NCBI GenBank assembly: GCA_021851465.1
Contig: JAJZDL010000104.1
Location: 1 to 10,087, forward strand
Origin: Acidobacteriota bacterium
Lineage (GTDB): Bacteria; Acidobacteriota; Terriglobia; Terriglobales; Acidobacteriaceae
DNA: 10,087 bases
Direction: 5' to 3'
The position numbers and the translations under genes were made by a program. Of this stretch, positions 1 to 5,850 are shown piece by piece. The notes under the pieces were generated by a model, which was given only the letters and a program-made list of their open reading frames with translations, did no database searches and was not told the DNA's origin. Every line of letters starts with the position of its first letter. The stretch's first letter is position 1.

Positions 1-123
1 GTGGGCAGCGTGCGCGCCGCCGTGGATGCGGGAGCGAGCGCCGCCAAGACGGTTGGCGAACTGGTGGGATCGCATGTGATCGCTCGTCCGCACGATGCGT
101 TGGTGGACGGATTTTTGAAGTAA
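1..123 (+). CDS. BMC-H shell protein, 3' end only
   Basis: The window opens inside this gene; only the last 40 codons are present and they end at TAA 121-123. The visible residues (starting VGSVRAAVDAGASAAK and continuing to an HVIARPH segment) match the final helix and strand of BMC-domain hexamer proteins of the PduA/CcmK type, which tile the facets of microcompartment shells. The fragment is nearly the same as the corresponding part of the next gene (shared VGSVRAAVDAGA and HVIARPH), so the two are tandem paralogues. They diverge mainly in the last ten residues, the part that usually varies between BMC-H paralogues. The start, pore loop and upstream promoter lie outside the window. The family call is secure because of the complete neighbouring copy. 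Confidence 0.93.
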   Translation: MGSVRAAVDAGASAAKTVGELVGSHVIARPHDALVDGFLK

Positions 124-124
124 G

Positions 125-176
125 TCGAAGCGGGGAACTGGTTCGATGCGTACTGGAACTGGATTGAGTCATCGAA
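125..176 (+). other. Intergenic inverted repeats between the two BMC-H genes
   Basis: The 88-bp gap between the two hexamer genes contains TTCGATG (142-148) and its exact complement CATCGAA (170-176). The left arm can instead pair with TCGAA at 125-129. The two pairings share 142-146, so they exclude each other. The octamer GGAACTGG also occurs twice (134-141 and 155-162). No T-run follows, so this is not a terminator. A role in mRNA processing or stability between the shell genes is possible but is only an inference. Confidence 0.35.
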
Positions 177-211
177 ATTACTAGGGTACCGAGAAGCTTG
201 GGAGAGATGAA

Positions 212-484
212 ATGGCCAATGAAGCGATTGGAATGATTGAGACGAAGGGCCTGGTGGCGCTGGTGCAGGCCACCGATGCAATGCTGAAGGCTGCCAGTGT
301 CGAGTTTGTCGGCTGGAACAAGGTTGGCAGCGGACTGTGTTCTGTGTTCGTGCAAGGCGATGTAGGCAGTGTGCGCGCGGCGGTTGACGCTGGAGCGGCA
401 GCGGCCAAGGCGGCGGGCGAGGTGCAGAGCGTGCATGTGATCGCGCGACCGCATGGCAGTCTTGGATCCGTATTGCCGAAGTAA
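212..484 (+). CDS. BMC-H (PduA-like) hexameric shell protein
   Basis: A complete 90-residue single-BMC-domain protein, the usual length for the family. It starts MANEAIGMIETKG, followed by a helix and then the pore loop K37-V-G-S-G-L42. This loop has the same numbering as the KIGSGL loop of PduA, where Ser40 lines the central pore that passes polar metabolites. The C-terminal helix VGSVRAAVDAGAAAAK and an HVIARPH strand complete the fold. Six copies should form a flat hexamer, and many hexamers the facets of the compartment. The ATG at 212 is preceded by GGGAGAG (200-206). It follows a paralogous BMC-H gene and precedes a pentamer gene, so the two BMC-H genes probably form mixed facets. No extra domain or odd residue is seen. 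Confidence 0.96.
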   Translation: MANEAIGMIETKGLVALVQATDAMLKAASVEFVGWNKVGSGLCSVFVQGDVGSVRAAVDAGAAAAKAAGEVQSVHVIARPHGSLGSVLPK

Positions 485-490
485 GTGCGT

Positions 491-530
491 TTCGAGCGCC
501 GCGGAGGGCGATGGCCCGCTGTGGCGCGAA
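491..530 (+). other. Strong RNA hairpin at the BMC-H/BMC-P junction
   Basis: Almost the whole gap between the BMC-H stop (484) and the BMC-P start (543) folds on itself. GGGC (506-509), loop GATG and GCCC (514-517) form the tip. Below one A-G mismatch, GCGG pairs with CTGT (two wobbles), then GCGCC (496-500) with GGCGC (523-527). After a 2-nt bulge, TTC (491-493) pairs with GAA (528-530). That gives 16 pairs. No U-tract follows, so it is not a simple terminator. Its foot touches the likely ribosome binding site AAGGG (529-533). Confidence 0.6.
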
Positions 531-542
531 GGGTGAGCGTGC

Positions 543-839
543 ATGTTTATCGCAAAGGTAATTGGCAACGTCGTCTCCACGCAGAAGCACGAGAAGTTCC
601 GTGGGATGAAGCTGCTTCTGGTGCAGCCGTACATCAGCCGGGGGGGCAAGCTGGAGATCTCGGGCAGCTCTGTGGTAGCGGTTGACAGCGTTGGCGCGGG
701 AGTGGGCGAGTGTGTGTTGTTCACACAGGGAAGCTCGGCGCGCCTGACACCGGCGACGAAAGACGCTCCGGTGGACGCGGTTGTCGTTGGCATTGTGGAT
801 ACGGTCGAGGTGGACGGCAAAGTATTGGAGAAGCCATAA
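543..839 (+). CDS. BMC-P (EutN/CcmL family) pentameric vertex protein, first copy
   Basis: 98 residues, typical for EutN/CcmL proteins, which form pentamers that cap the vertices of BMC shells. The sequence opens MFIAKVIGNVVSTQKHEKF, the standard first strand and loop of the beta-barrel. It continues through KLLLVQPY and VVAVDSVGAGVGECVLF, and ends with the family's closing strand AVVVGIVDTVEV. The start at 543 is chosen because the N-terminal MFIAKVIG is conserved in the family and AAGGG (529-533) lies nine bases upstream. The upstream gap forms a strong hairpin whose base overlaps this site, which could hold pentamer synthesis below that of the hexamers. It is the first of three BMC-P paralogues here. 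They are clearly divergent from each other, so probably not redundant. Confidence 0.95.
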   Translation: MFIAKVIGNVVSTQKHEKFRGMKLLLVQPYISRGGKLEISGSSVVAVDSVGAGVGECVLFTQGSSARLTPATKDAPVDAVVVGIVDTVEVDGKVLEKP

Positions 840-879
840 CAGACTGGCTTGGAGCAGGGATGAGAAAGCGGGAGCGGCA

Positions 880-2349
880 ATGACAAACCAGGAACAGATG
901 ATTGCGGAGATTGCGAAGGAGGTTGTTGCGCGACTGCGTACGCAGATGCAGCAGCCGCAATCTGCCGGCCCGTCGGCCAACTCTCATGCGTCGTCCAGCG
1001 CCGGCAGCAGTGCAGTTGGGCGCGATGGCGTCTTTTCGACGGTGGACGAGGCGGTCCGCGCGGCCAGTGCAGCGCAGGCGAAGGTCGAGGAGATGAGCCT
1101 GGAGGAGCGCGGGCGCATGATCTCGATCGTGCGACGGACCTGCATCGACCGCTGCGACGAACTGGGCCGCATGGAGCTGGAAGAGACCAAGGTGGGCCGG
1201 CTTGACCACAAGATCCAGAAGCTGAAGAACATGCAGTATGTACTGGGCGTGGAGGCGATGCACAGCGAGGCGCGCAGCGACAAGTCGGGGCTGTGCGTTA
1301 TCGAGCATGCGCCATGGGGAGTGATTGGCATGTCGCTTCCGGTCACGCACTCGGTGCCGACGATGGCGGCCAATGCGATCAACATTCTGGCCGCGGGCAA
1401 TACCGCGATCTTCGCGCCGCACCCTTCGGGCAAGCGGGTTGCGCAGTATGCACTACAGCTCTTCAATCGCGAGATCGAGCGCGAGTGCGGCGTGGCCAAC
1501 GTGCTGACTACAGTACAGGAGCCGAGCATCGAAACCGCCACGCAGATGTTTCAACACCCGAAGGTCGCGCTGCTGTGCGTCACCGGTGGGCCGATGGTGG
1601 TGCAGGCGGCGAGCAAGTACGGCAAGCGTGTGATTGCGGCAGGGCCAGGCAATCCGCCGGTGGTGGTGGACGAAACTGCCGACCTGGACCTGGCTGCGCG
1701 GTGCATCATCGAGGGAGCAGGCTTCGACAACAACCTGCTGTGCATCGGCGAGAAAGAGATATTTGTGGTTGCGTCGGCGGCCACGCAGTTGATGGACGCA
1801 ATGCGGCGCGCTGGCGGCTTCGAGTTGGATAAGGCCGCGATCGAACGCCTGACGAAGGCCGCCTTCACCTTCGAGGGCGACGGCAAGGGGTGTGCGCGGG
1901 CCCATGTACGCAAGGATCTGGTCGGCAAGGACGTTGCGGTGCTGGCGGCGGCGGCGGGCGTCAGCGTTCCGGCCAATACGCAGATCCTCTTCGGCGAGAC
2001 GGATGAGGACCATGCGTTCGTCGTGGAAGAGCAGATGATGCCGTTTATCCCGGTGGTGCGCGTGGCGTGCGTGAACGCAGGCATTAAAGCCGCGGTGAAG
2101 GCGGAGCACGGCTACCGGCACACGGCGATCATTCACTCGAAGGACGTGGGCGCGGTGACGCGCATGGCGCGCGCGATGAACACGACGATCTTTGTGAGCA
2201 ACGCCTCGTCGCTGGCGTCGCTGGGCTTTGGCGGGCCGGGATACCTGAGCCACAGCATCGCGACACCGACTGGCGAGGGAATTACAACGCCGTTGACCTT
2301 CACGCGCGAGCGCCAGCTCACCATCGGTGGCGCACTGAGGATCATCTAG
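880..2349 (+). CDS. PduP-like CoA-acylating aldehyde dehydrogenase (BMC lumen enzyme)
   Basis: A 489-residue enzyme of the PduP/EutE branch. The reaction is aldehyde + CoA + NAD+ to acyl-CoA + NADH; in this locus the substrate is probably lactaldehyde. It shows VIEHAPWGVIGMSLP and NILAAGNTAIFAPHPSGK of the cofactor domain, CVTGGPMVV, IAAGPGNPPVVVDETADL, and the catalytic cysteine C288 in FDNNLLCIGEKE. Near the C-terminus are YRHTAIIHS and ATPTGEGIT. Residues 1-25 (starting MTNQEQMIAEIAKEVVARLR) form a predicted amphipathic helix, joined by a Ser/Ala-rich linker (about 26-48) to the body. This is the layout of PduP encapsulation peptides. The ATG at 880 is preferred over an in-frame ATG at 781, which lies inside the BMC-P gene; GGAG at 871-874 gives correct spacing for 880. 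Antisense reading frames across it are shadows. Confidence 0.95.
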   Translation: MTNQEQMIAEIAKEVVARLRTQMQQPQSAGPSANSHASSSAGSSAVGRDGVFSTVDEAVRAASAAQAKVEEMSLEERGRMISIVRRTCIDRCDELGRMELEETKVGRLDHKIQKLKNMQYVLGVEAMHSEARSDKSGLCVIEHAPWGVIGMSLPVTHSVPTMAANAINILAAGNTAIFAPHPSGKRVAQYALQLFNREIERECGVANVLTTVQEPSIETATQMFQHPKVALLCVTGGPMVVQAASKYGKRVIAAGPGNPPVVVDETADLDLAARCIIEGAGFDNNLLCIGEKEIFVVASAATQLMDAMRRAGGFELDKAAIERLTKAAFTFEGDGKGCARAHVRKDLVGKDVAVLAAAAGVSVPANTQILFGETDEDHAFVVEEQMMPFIPVVRVACVNAGIKAAVKAEHGYRHTAIIHSKDVGAVTRMARAMNTTIFVSNASSLASLGFGGPGYLSHSIATPTGEGITTPLTFTRERQLTIGGALRII

Positions 2350-2351
2350 CT

Positions 2352-2642
2352 ATGTTTCTCGCCCGCATTGACGGCACGGTTGTTGCAGCGGCCAAGCACG
2401 CCACGCTGGATGGCTGCCGCTTCCTGCTTGCCGAGCGGCTGGAGGCCGATGGCAGCACGGGCGCGGAGCCACTGGTGTTGATCGACCTGATCGGCGCGGC
2501 ATCCGGTTCGACTGTACTGGTCTCGACCGACGGCGGCATTGCACGCGGACTGTATGGCAACACGACTCCGGGGCGCATGGTGATTGCCGGAATCGTGGAT
2601 CCGATTCAAGCCGCCCGCGAGCGCACAGGGAGGACGGCATGA
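2352..2642 (+). CDS. BMC-P (EutN/CcmL family) pentameric vertex protein, second copy
   Basis: 96 residues beginning MFLARIDGTVVAAAKHATL, the EutN/CcmL first strand and loop. It continues through CRFLLAERL, PLVLIDLIGAASGSTVLV and the closing strand VIAGIVDPI, followed by a short charged tail. It starts two bases after the aldehyde dehydrogenase stop. The only SD-like element, GAGG (2337-2340), is inside the upstream coding sequence, so translation is probably coupled to the dehydrogenase. Its stop overlaps the start of the next BMC-P gene (ATGA, 2639-2642). As a vertex protein it would form pentamers. With three BMC-P genes present, the locus resembles PVM-type shells, which also carry three pentamer genes. 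The separate role of each copy is not known from sequence. Confidence 0.94.
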   Translation: MFLARIDGTVVAAAKHATLDGCRFLLAERLEADGSTGAEPLVLIDLIGAASGSTVLVSTDGGIARGLYGNTTPGRMVIAGIVDPIQAARERTGRTA

Positions 2643-2929
2643 GAGTCGGCATCGTTCGCGGACATGTCACACTCAGTCTGGCTGAGCCGGCACTGATAGG
2701 CACGACGTTGGTTGTGCTGGAGCCGGTGACGATGGAGAACCTGCGGGCAAAGAATGGACTGGCCGGCGGCAAGGCACTGGTTGCCGTGGATGCGCTGGGC
2801 GCGGCCACGGGCCAGATGGTGGCGTTTACGGAAGGTGGCGAGGCAGCGAACCCCTTCTGGCCGAATCAAGTTCCGGTGGACGCGTATTGCACGTTGATTG
2901 TCGATTCCATTACAACCGGCGGTTCATAG
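2639..2929 (+). CDS. BMC-P (EutN/CcmL family) pentameric vertex protein, third copy
   Basis: 96 residues. The N-terminus MRVGIVRGHVTLSLAEPAL is a variant of the family's opening strand. It is followed by GTTLVVLEPV, ALVAVDALGAATGQMVAF and a final strand CTLIVDSI in place of the usual GIVD. That makes it the most divergent of the three pentamer proteins in the window. It carries a strong ribosome binding site, GGGAGG (2628-2633), five bases before the ATG, in addition to the 4-base ATGA overlap with the preceding gene. This copy may therefore be translated at a higher rate or independently. It ends at TAG 2927-2929, where a degenerate tandem repeat begins. Confidence 0.92.
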   Translation: MRVGIVRGHVTLSLAEPALIGTTLVVLEPVTMENLRAKNGLAGGKALVAVDALGAATGQMVAFTEGGEAANPFWPNQVPVDAYCTLIVDSITTGGS

Positions 2930-2986
2930 CAATGCAGGTTGCAGCAATCAGGTTGCAGCAATATAGTTCAGAGCAATAAAGATCCG
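2928..2986 (+). repeat. Degenerate 14-15 bp tandem repeat before the aldolase gene
   Basis: Four units, each starting AGCAAT, begin at 2928, 2943, 2957 and 2972, with spacing 15, 14 and 15. The first two agree closely (AGCAATGCAGGTTGC and AGCAATCAGGTTGC). Read in another phase, the 14-mer CAGGTTGCAGCAAT is repeated exactly and without gap at 2935-2948 and 2949-2962. The later units decay (AGCAATATAGTTCAG, AGCAATAAAGATCC). The array spans nearly the whole 67-bp gap between the third BMC-P gene and the aldolase and ends just before its ribosome binding site. It is too short and unspaced for a CRISPR. Confidence 0.7.
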
Positions 2987-2996
2987 AGGTGCAGCG

Positions 2997-4097
2997 GTGA
3001 GGAAGGGCGAAGTGAAACAGATTGAACTCTGCAGTCAAAAAGTTCTGACAATGCGCGATGTACAGAGCGCCATGGCGGCCGGGGCCACGCATGTAAAGGT
3101 CTGCGAGCGTTGCGTGGTCACACCTTCAGCCCGCGATTTTCTGCATCAGAACGATATTGAGCTGGTGCTTGGCGGAAGCTCGACGACGGCGTCTACAGCG
3201 AGCCCGAGCGGCGGTGCAAGCCCGGTGCAAGCGACGCGCGGCGCCTCCGATCCGCGGCTCTTTACTACTGCGGAGGCCGAGGCTGTCAAGCTGGAGATCT
3301 GCGCGGTGGGCCGCAAGCTGTGGAACCGCTCGTATGTAGACGGCAACGGCGGCAACATCTCATACCGCATTGGCCCGAACGAGGTGATCTGCACGCCGAC
3401 GCTGGTGAGCAAGTTCGACCTGCGGCCCGAAGACCTGTGCATGGTCGATCTGGAAGGGGTGCAGATTGCGGGGAACAGGCCGCGCACCAGCGAGATATTT
3501 CTCCATCTGGAGATCTACAAGGCGGTGCCGGAGGCGAAGGCGGCGGTCCACTGCCATCCTCCCCATGCCACAGCGTACGCGATCACCGGTCGCGTACCGC
3601 CCAACGGGATCGTTCCGGAGTTCGAGGTCTTCGTCGGCAAGGTCGCGGTTTCTCCCTACGAGACGCCGGGCACCAAAGCCTTCGCGCAGACCGTTCTGCC
3701 TTATGTGCGCGAGCACAACACGGTGCTTCTCTCCAACCACGGCATCATCTGCTGGGCCGACAGCGTGACCCACGCGGAGTGGTATGCGGAGGTGGTGGAC
3801 ACCTATTGCTGGACGCTGATGCTGGCCTCGCAGTTGGGCGTGCCGATCTCGCAGATATCCGACAAGCACACGACCGACCTGCTTAATATCAAGAAGACAC
3901 TGGGCCTGCCGGACTCGCGCTTCGACCCGGCGGCGATGAAGGAGTGCCAGTTGTCCGACATGGACGATCCCAACTCCATAGCGCTGCTTCCCTGTGCGCG
4001 CGACGGCTCGACCAACATCACCGCCGACGCACCGGAGATGGAACGCCTGGTGAAGACGGTTACGGACGCGGTGATGAGCGCGATGAAGGCATCGTGA
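2997..4097 (+). CDS. BMC-associated class II aldolase (fuculose/rhamnulose-phosphate type) with N-terminal module
   Basis: 366 residues, much longer than FucA (about 215). The class II aldolase domain spans roughly 90-290, with GNGGNISYR (116-124), TPTLVSKFDLRPEDL, the probable catalytic acid/base E166 (TSEIFLH), zinc ligands H185 and H187 (HCHPPH) and H248 (SNHGI). Expected reaction: L-fuculose-1-P or L-rhamnulose-1-P to dihydroxyacetone phosphate plus L-lactaldehyde, which feeds the aldehyde dehydrogenase upstream. Residues about 15-58 form a separate module (VLTMRDVQSAMAAG, then CERCVVTPSARDFL), resembling short N-terminal modules of other BMC proteins such as EutQ/EutT. It is linked by a Ser/Thr/Ala/Pro-rich stretch (60-85). 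A C-terminal extension follows 290. The start is GTG at 2997, with GAGGTG at 2986-2991 five bases upstream. Substrate choice (fuculose versus rhamnulose) cannot be settled from sequence. Confidence 0.9.
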   Translation: MRKGEVKQIELCSQKVLTMRDVQSAMAAGATHVKVCERCVVTPSARDFLHQNDIELVLGGSSTTASTASPSGGASPVQATRGASDPRLFTTAEAEAVKLEICAVGRKLWNRSYVDGNGGNISYRIGPNEVICTPTLVSKFDLRPEDLCMVDLEGVQIAGNRPRTSEIFLHLEIYKAVPEAKAAVHCHPPHATAYAITGRVPPNGIVPEFEVFVGKVAVSPYETPGTKAFAQTVLPYVREHNTVLLSNHGIICWADSVTHAEWYAEVVDTYCWTLMLASQLGVPISQISDKHTTDLLNIKKTLGLPDSRFDPAAMKECQLSDMDDPNSIALLPCARDGSTNITADAPEMERLVKTVTDAVMSAMKAS

Positions 4098-4156
4098 ACG
4101 CTTGAAGCTGTCCCTCTGGACGCATTCTGCAAGTCGCATCGCCCGGTCGCTGCACG

Positions 4157-4915
4157 ATGAAAGCTGTTGAACGGCAACTGAGAATCCGGCAGATGTTCGA
4201 GGCCAAGGACTTCCTCGACCTGGAGACCCTTTGCGTTGAGTTGGATGCATCCGAGTCGAGCGTTCGGCGCGATCTGGACCAACTCGAAGCGGAGGGCGTT
4301 CTCAAGCGCGTCTACGGCGGTGCGGTTCCCGTGCCTCCGGCGGGGAACGGCGCGTTCGACTTCACGATAGAGAGCGGGCGCTGTAGCGACGAGAAGGGAC
4401 GCATCGCGCGGCTGACCGCGGGGCTGATTGAAGACGGCCAGACGGTGATCCTGGACGGCGGGTCTACCGTTGCGGCTGTCGCCGGCGAGCTGGCCGGCAA
4501 ATCGCTGCACATCGTCACCAACTCTCTACCTATTGCGGAGACGCTGGAGGCGCGGCGCAACATCGAGCTGACGCTGACGGGCGGCTATCTGGACCCGCGC
4601 ATCCGCGTGATGCTGGGGCCGCTGTGCGAGCAGATGCTGGGGTTGATCCGCGCGGACGTGCTGATTATGGGCATTGGCAGCGTCACCGAAGCGGGCTTCA
4701 GCAACAACAACACGCTGGTGGTCGGCTCGGAGCAGAAGATGATCGAGATTGCAAGCCGGGTGATTATCGTTGCCGACCACAGCAAGTTCGGTCGCGGCGC
4801 GATGGTCCCGGTGGCGCCGCTGGAGGCCGCGAGCACGGTTGTCTCCGACAGAGAGATCTCCGTCGAATATGTGGAGTTGCTGCGCGGGAAGGGGATTGAA
4901 GTGCTACTGGCGTAG
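4157..4915 (+). CDS. DeoR-family transcriptional regulator of the BMC/sugar locus
   Basis: 252 residues, the normal length. The N-terminal winged helix-turn-helix (about 5-57) has the DeoR signature: SSVRRDLDQLEAEGVLKRVYGG. The C-terminal sugar-phosphate sensor domain (about 77-235) shows LDGGST (99-104), TNS (121-123), TGG (141-143) and ADHSKFG (206-212). Family members are usually repressors released by a phosphorylated sugar or aldose intermediate. Here the natural ligand would be the substrate or product of the aldolase, and the natural target the BMC operon promoter, which lies upstream of the window. It follows the aldolase by 59 bp in the same direction. No clear Shine-Dalgarno precedes the ATG at 4157 (preceding bases GTCGCTGCACG), so expression may be weak. 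The stop is only 13 bp from the end of the convergent gene, and no terminator is visible between them. Confidence 0.92.
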   Translation: MKAVERQLRIRQMFEAKDFLDLETLCVELDASESSVRRDLDQLEAEGVLKRVYGGAVPVPPAGNGAFDFTIESGRCSDEKGRIARLTAGLIEDGQTVILDGGSTVAAVAGELAGKSLHIVTNSLPIAETLEARRNIELTLTGGYLDPRIRVMLGPLCEQMLGLIRADVLIMGIGSVTEAGFSNNNTLVVGSEQKMIEIASRVIIVADHSKFGRGAMVPVAPLEAASTVVSDREISVEYVELLRGKGIEVLLA

Positions 4916-4928
4916 CGGAGGCGGCTGG

Positions 4929-5756
4929 TTAGTTTGGTGTGGGCATCTCGACGTGGTCGATGACGAGGGTATCGACGAGGTCTTTGGCGGGCTGGAGCTT
5001 GAGGCGAAGCTGCTCCTGAACGGCGGTGAAGATGGAGGGATCTGAGTCAGTCTCTTCGCTCGGGCTGTCATCGGGCGACCATTTCAGAGCAAGGTCATAA
5101 TTTCCGGTGAGGCCGGTCTTGTCGATCACGGTGCGGTGCAGCACGTCCGTCAGCACGATGGCCAGTTATGGCATGGGGGCACCGTTTGCGGTGAGGGATT
5201 TGCCGTTCCTGATGCTTATGCCACGGCTCTGTTTGCTGTCGGCGGGCGTGGGTTTGAACTTTGGCCCGCCCTTGACGACCGTCAATTCGTAGACCGGAAG
5301 CATTCTGGGCACGACGCGCGCTTTCAGTTTGAAACGGTCTGCGAGGACGGGCAGCATCATCGCGTCCTGTTGCTTGTCGGTGAGCTTTTTGAACGCGGTG
5401 CGATCGTAATCGACGATCTTCGCCACTACATCGAAGCGCACGGAGTCGATTGGGCCGGGAACTCCAGAGATGAGGTCTTTCCTGATTTCGTAGGCGTCTA
5501 CCAGGAGGTCCTTAAGCGAGACATTGGTGGCCGAGTATACGCCATTGTGGAAATTAATTCCCCACGAACCGCTGCCGGATTTATTTTGCTTGATCGTAGC
5601 GACATCGTAGGCGGGTGTCGCTGCGGGCGCAGGCATGGGTTGGGCCGTGGCATCGCTTTGTGTGGCATTTGCCTCCGCGAGCTGGGCGTGGATGGCGGGA
5701 GCGCAGGCCAGGGCGAAGAGCAGCGAGAAGATCGCAGGCGGCAGCAGGCGTGGCAT
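4929..5756 (-). pseudogene. TIGR03435-family secreted protein, interrupted by an in-frame TAA
   Basis: Read from ATG 5756-5754, the frame starts with a signal peptide (MPRLLPPAIFSLLFALACA, cleavage near AIHA-Q). The body is typical of TIGR03435: YDVATIKQNKSG, VYSATNVSLKDLLVDAYEI, ISGVPGPIDSVRFDVVAKI, ADRFKLKARVVPRMLPVYEL and VVKGGPKFKP. After codon 196 a TAA stop (5168-5166) interrupts the frame. The same frame then continues with LAIVLTDVLHRTVIDKTGLTGNYDL, the family's conserved C-terminal segment, to TAA 4931-4929. Without the stop the protein would be 275 residues, a normal length. One C-to-T change in a CAA codon would restore the usual QLA. TIGR03435 proteins are secreted, abundant in soil Acidobacteria, and of unknown function. 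The first 196 codons could still give a truncated product. Confidence 0.85.
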
Positions 5757-5785
5757 TGGGTCTGGGTTCCGTTCCAAGCCGCTAC

Positions 5786-5791
5786 AGTATA
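5786..5791 (-). promoter_or_regulatory. Extended -10 element for the TIGR03435 gene
   Basis: On the minus strand, TGCTATACT (hexamer TATACT, five of six to the sigma70 consensus, with an upstream TG) lies 29 bp before the ATG at 5756. No good -35 is seen at 17 bp, as is common for extended -10 promoters. A purine stretch GGAACGGAA lies between it and the start. The 94-bp gap to the end of the RIC gene has no other obvious signal. Confidence 0.4.
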
Positions 5792-5850
5792 GCAGTACGG
5801 CGTTTGAGGTGCGGGACTGTGACGGGATGGCGCAGCAAGCGATTGCGGAT

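Noticed and set aside
781..879. Upstream in-frame extension of the aldehyde dehydrogenase to ATG 781
   Set aside because: It overlaps the coding part of the first BMC-P gene, its residues match nothing in the family, and a good ribosome binding site precedes ATG 880.
2928..2986. CRISPR-like array
   Set aside because: Units are 14-15 bp, head to tail without spacers, and degenerate, so they are a simple tandem repeat.
3360..4250. Long open frame on the minus strand opposite the aldolase and DeoR genes
   Set aside because: Arg/His-rich composition with no recognisable motif; a shadow of the GC-rich coding strand.
4916..4928. Terminator between the DeoR gene and the TIGR03435 gene
   Set aside because: Only 13 bp separate the stops, and no inverted repeat is visible there.
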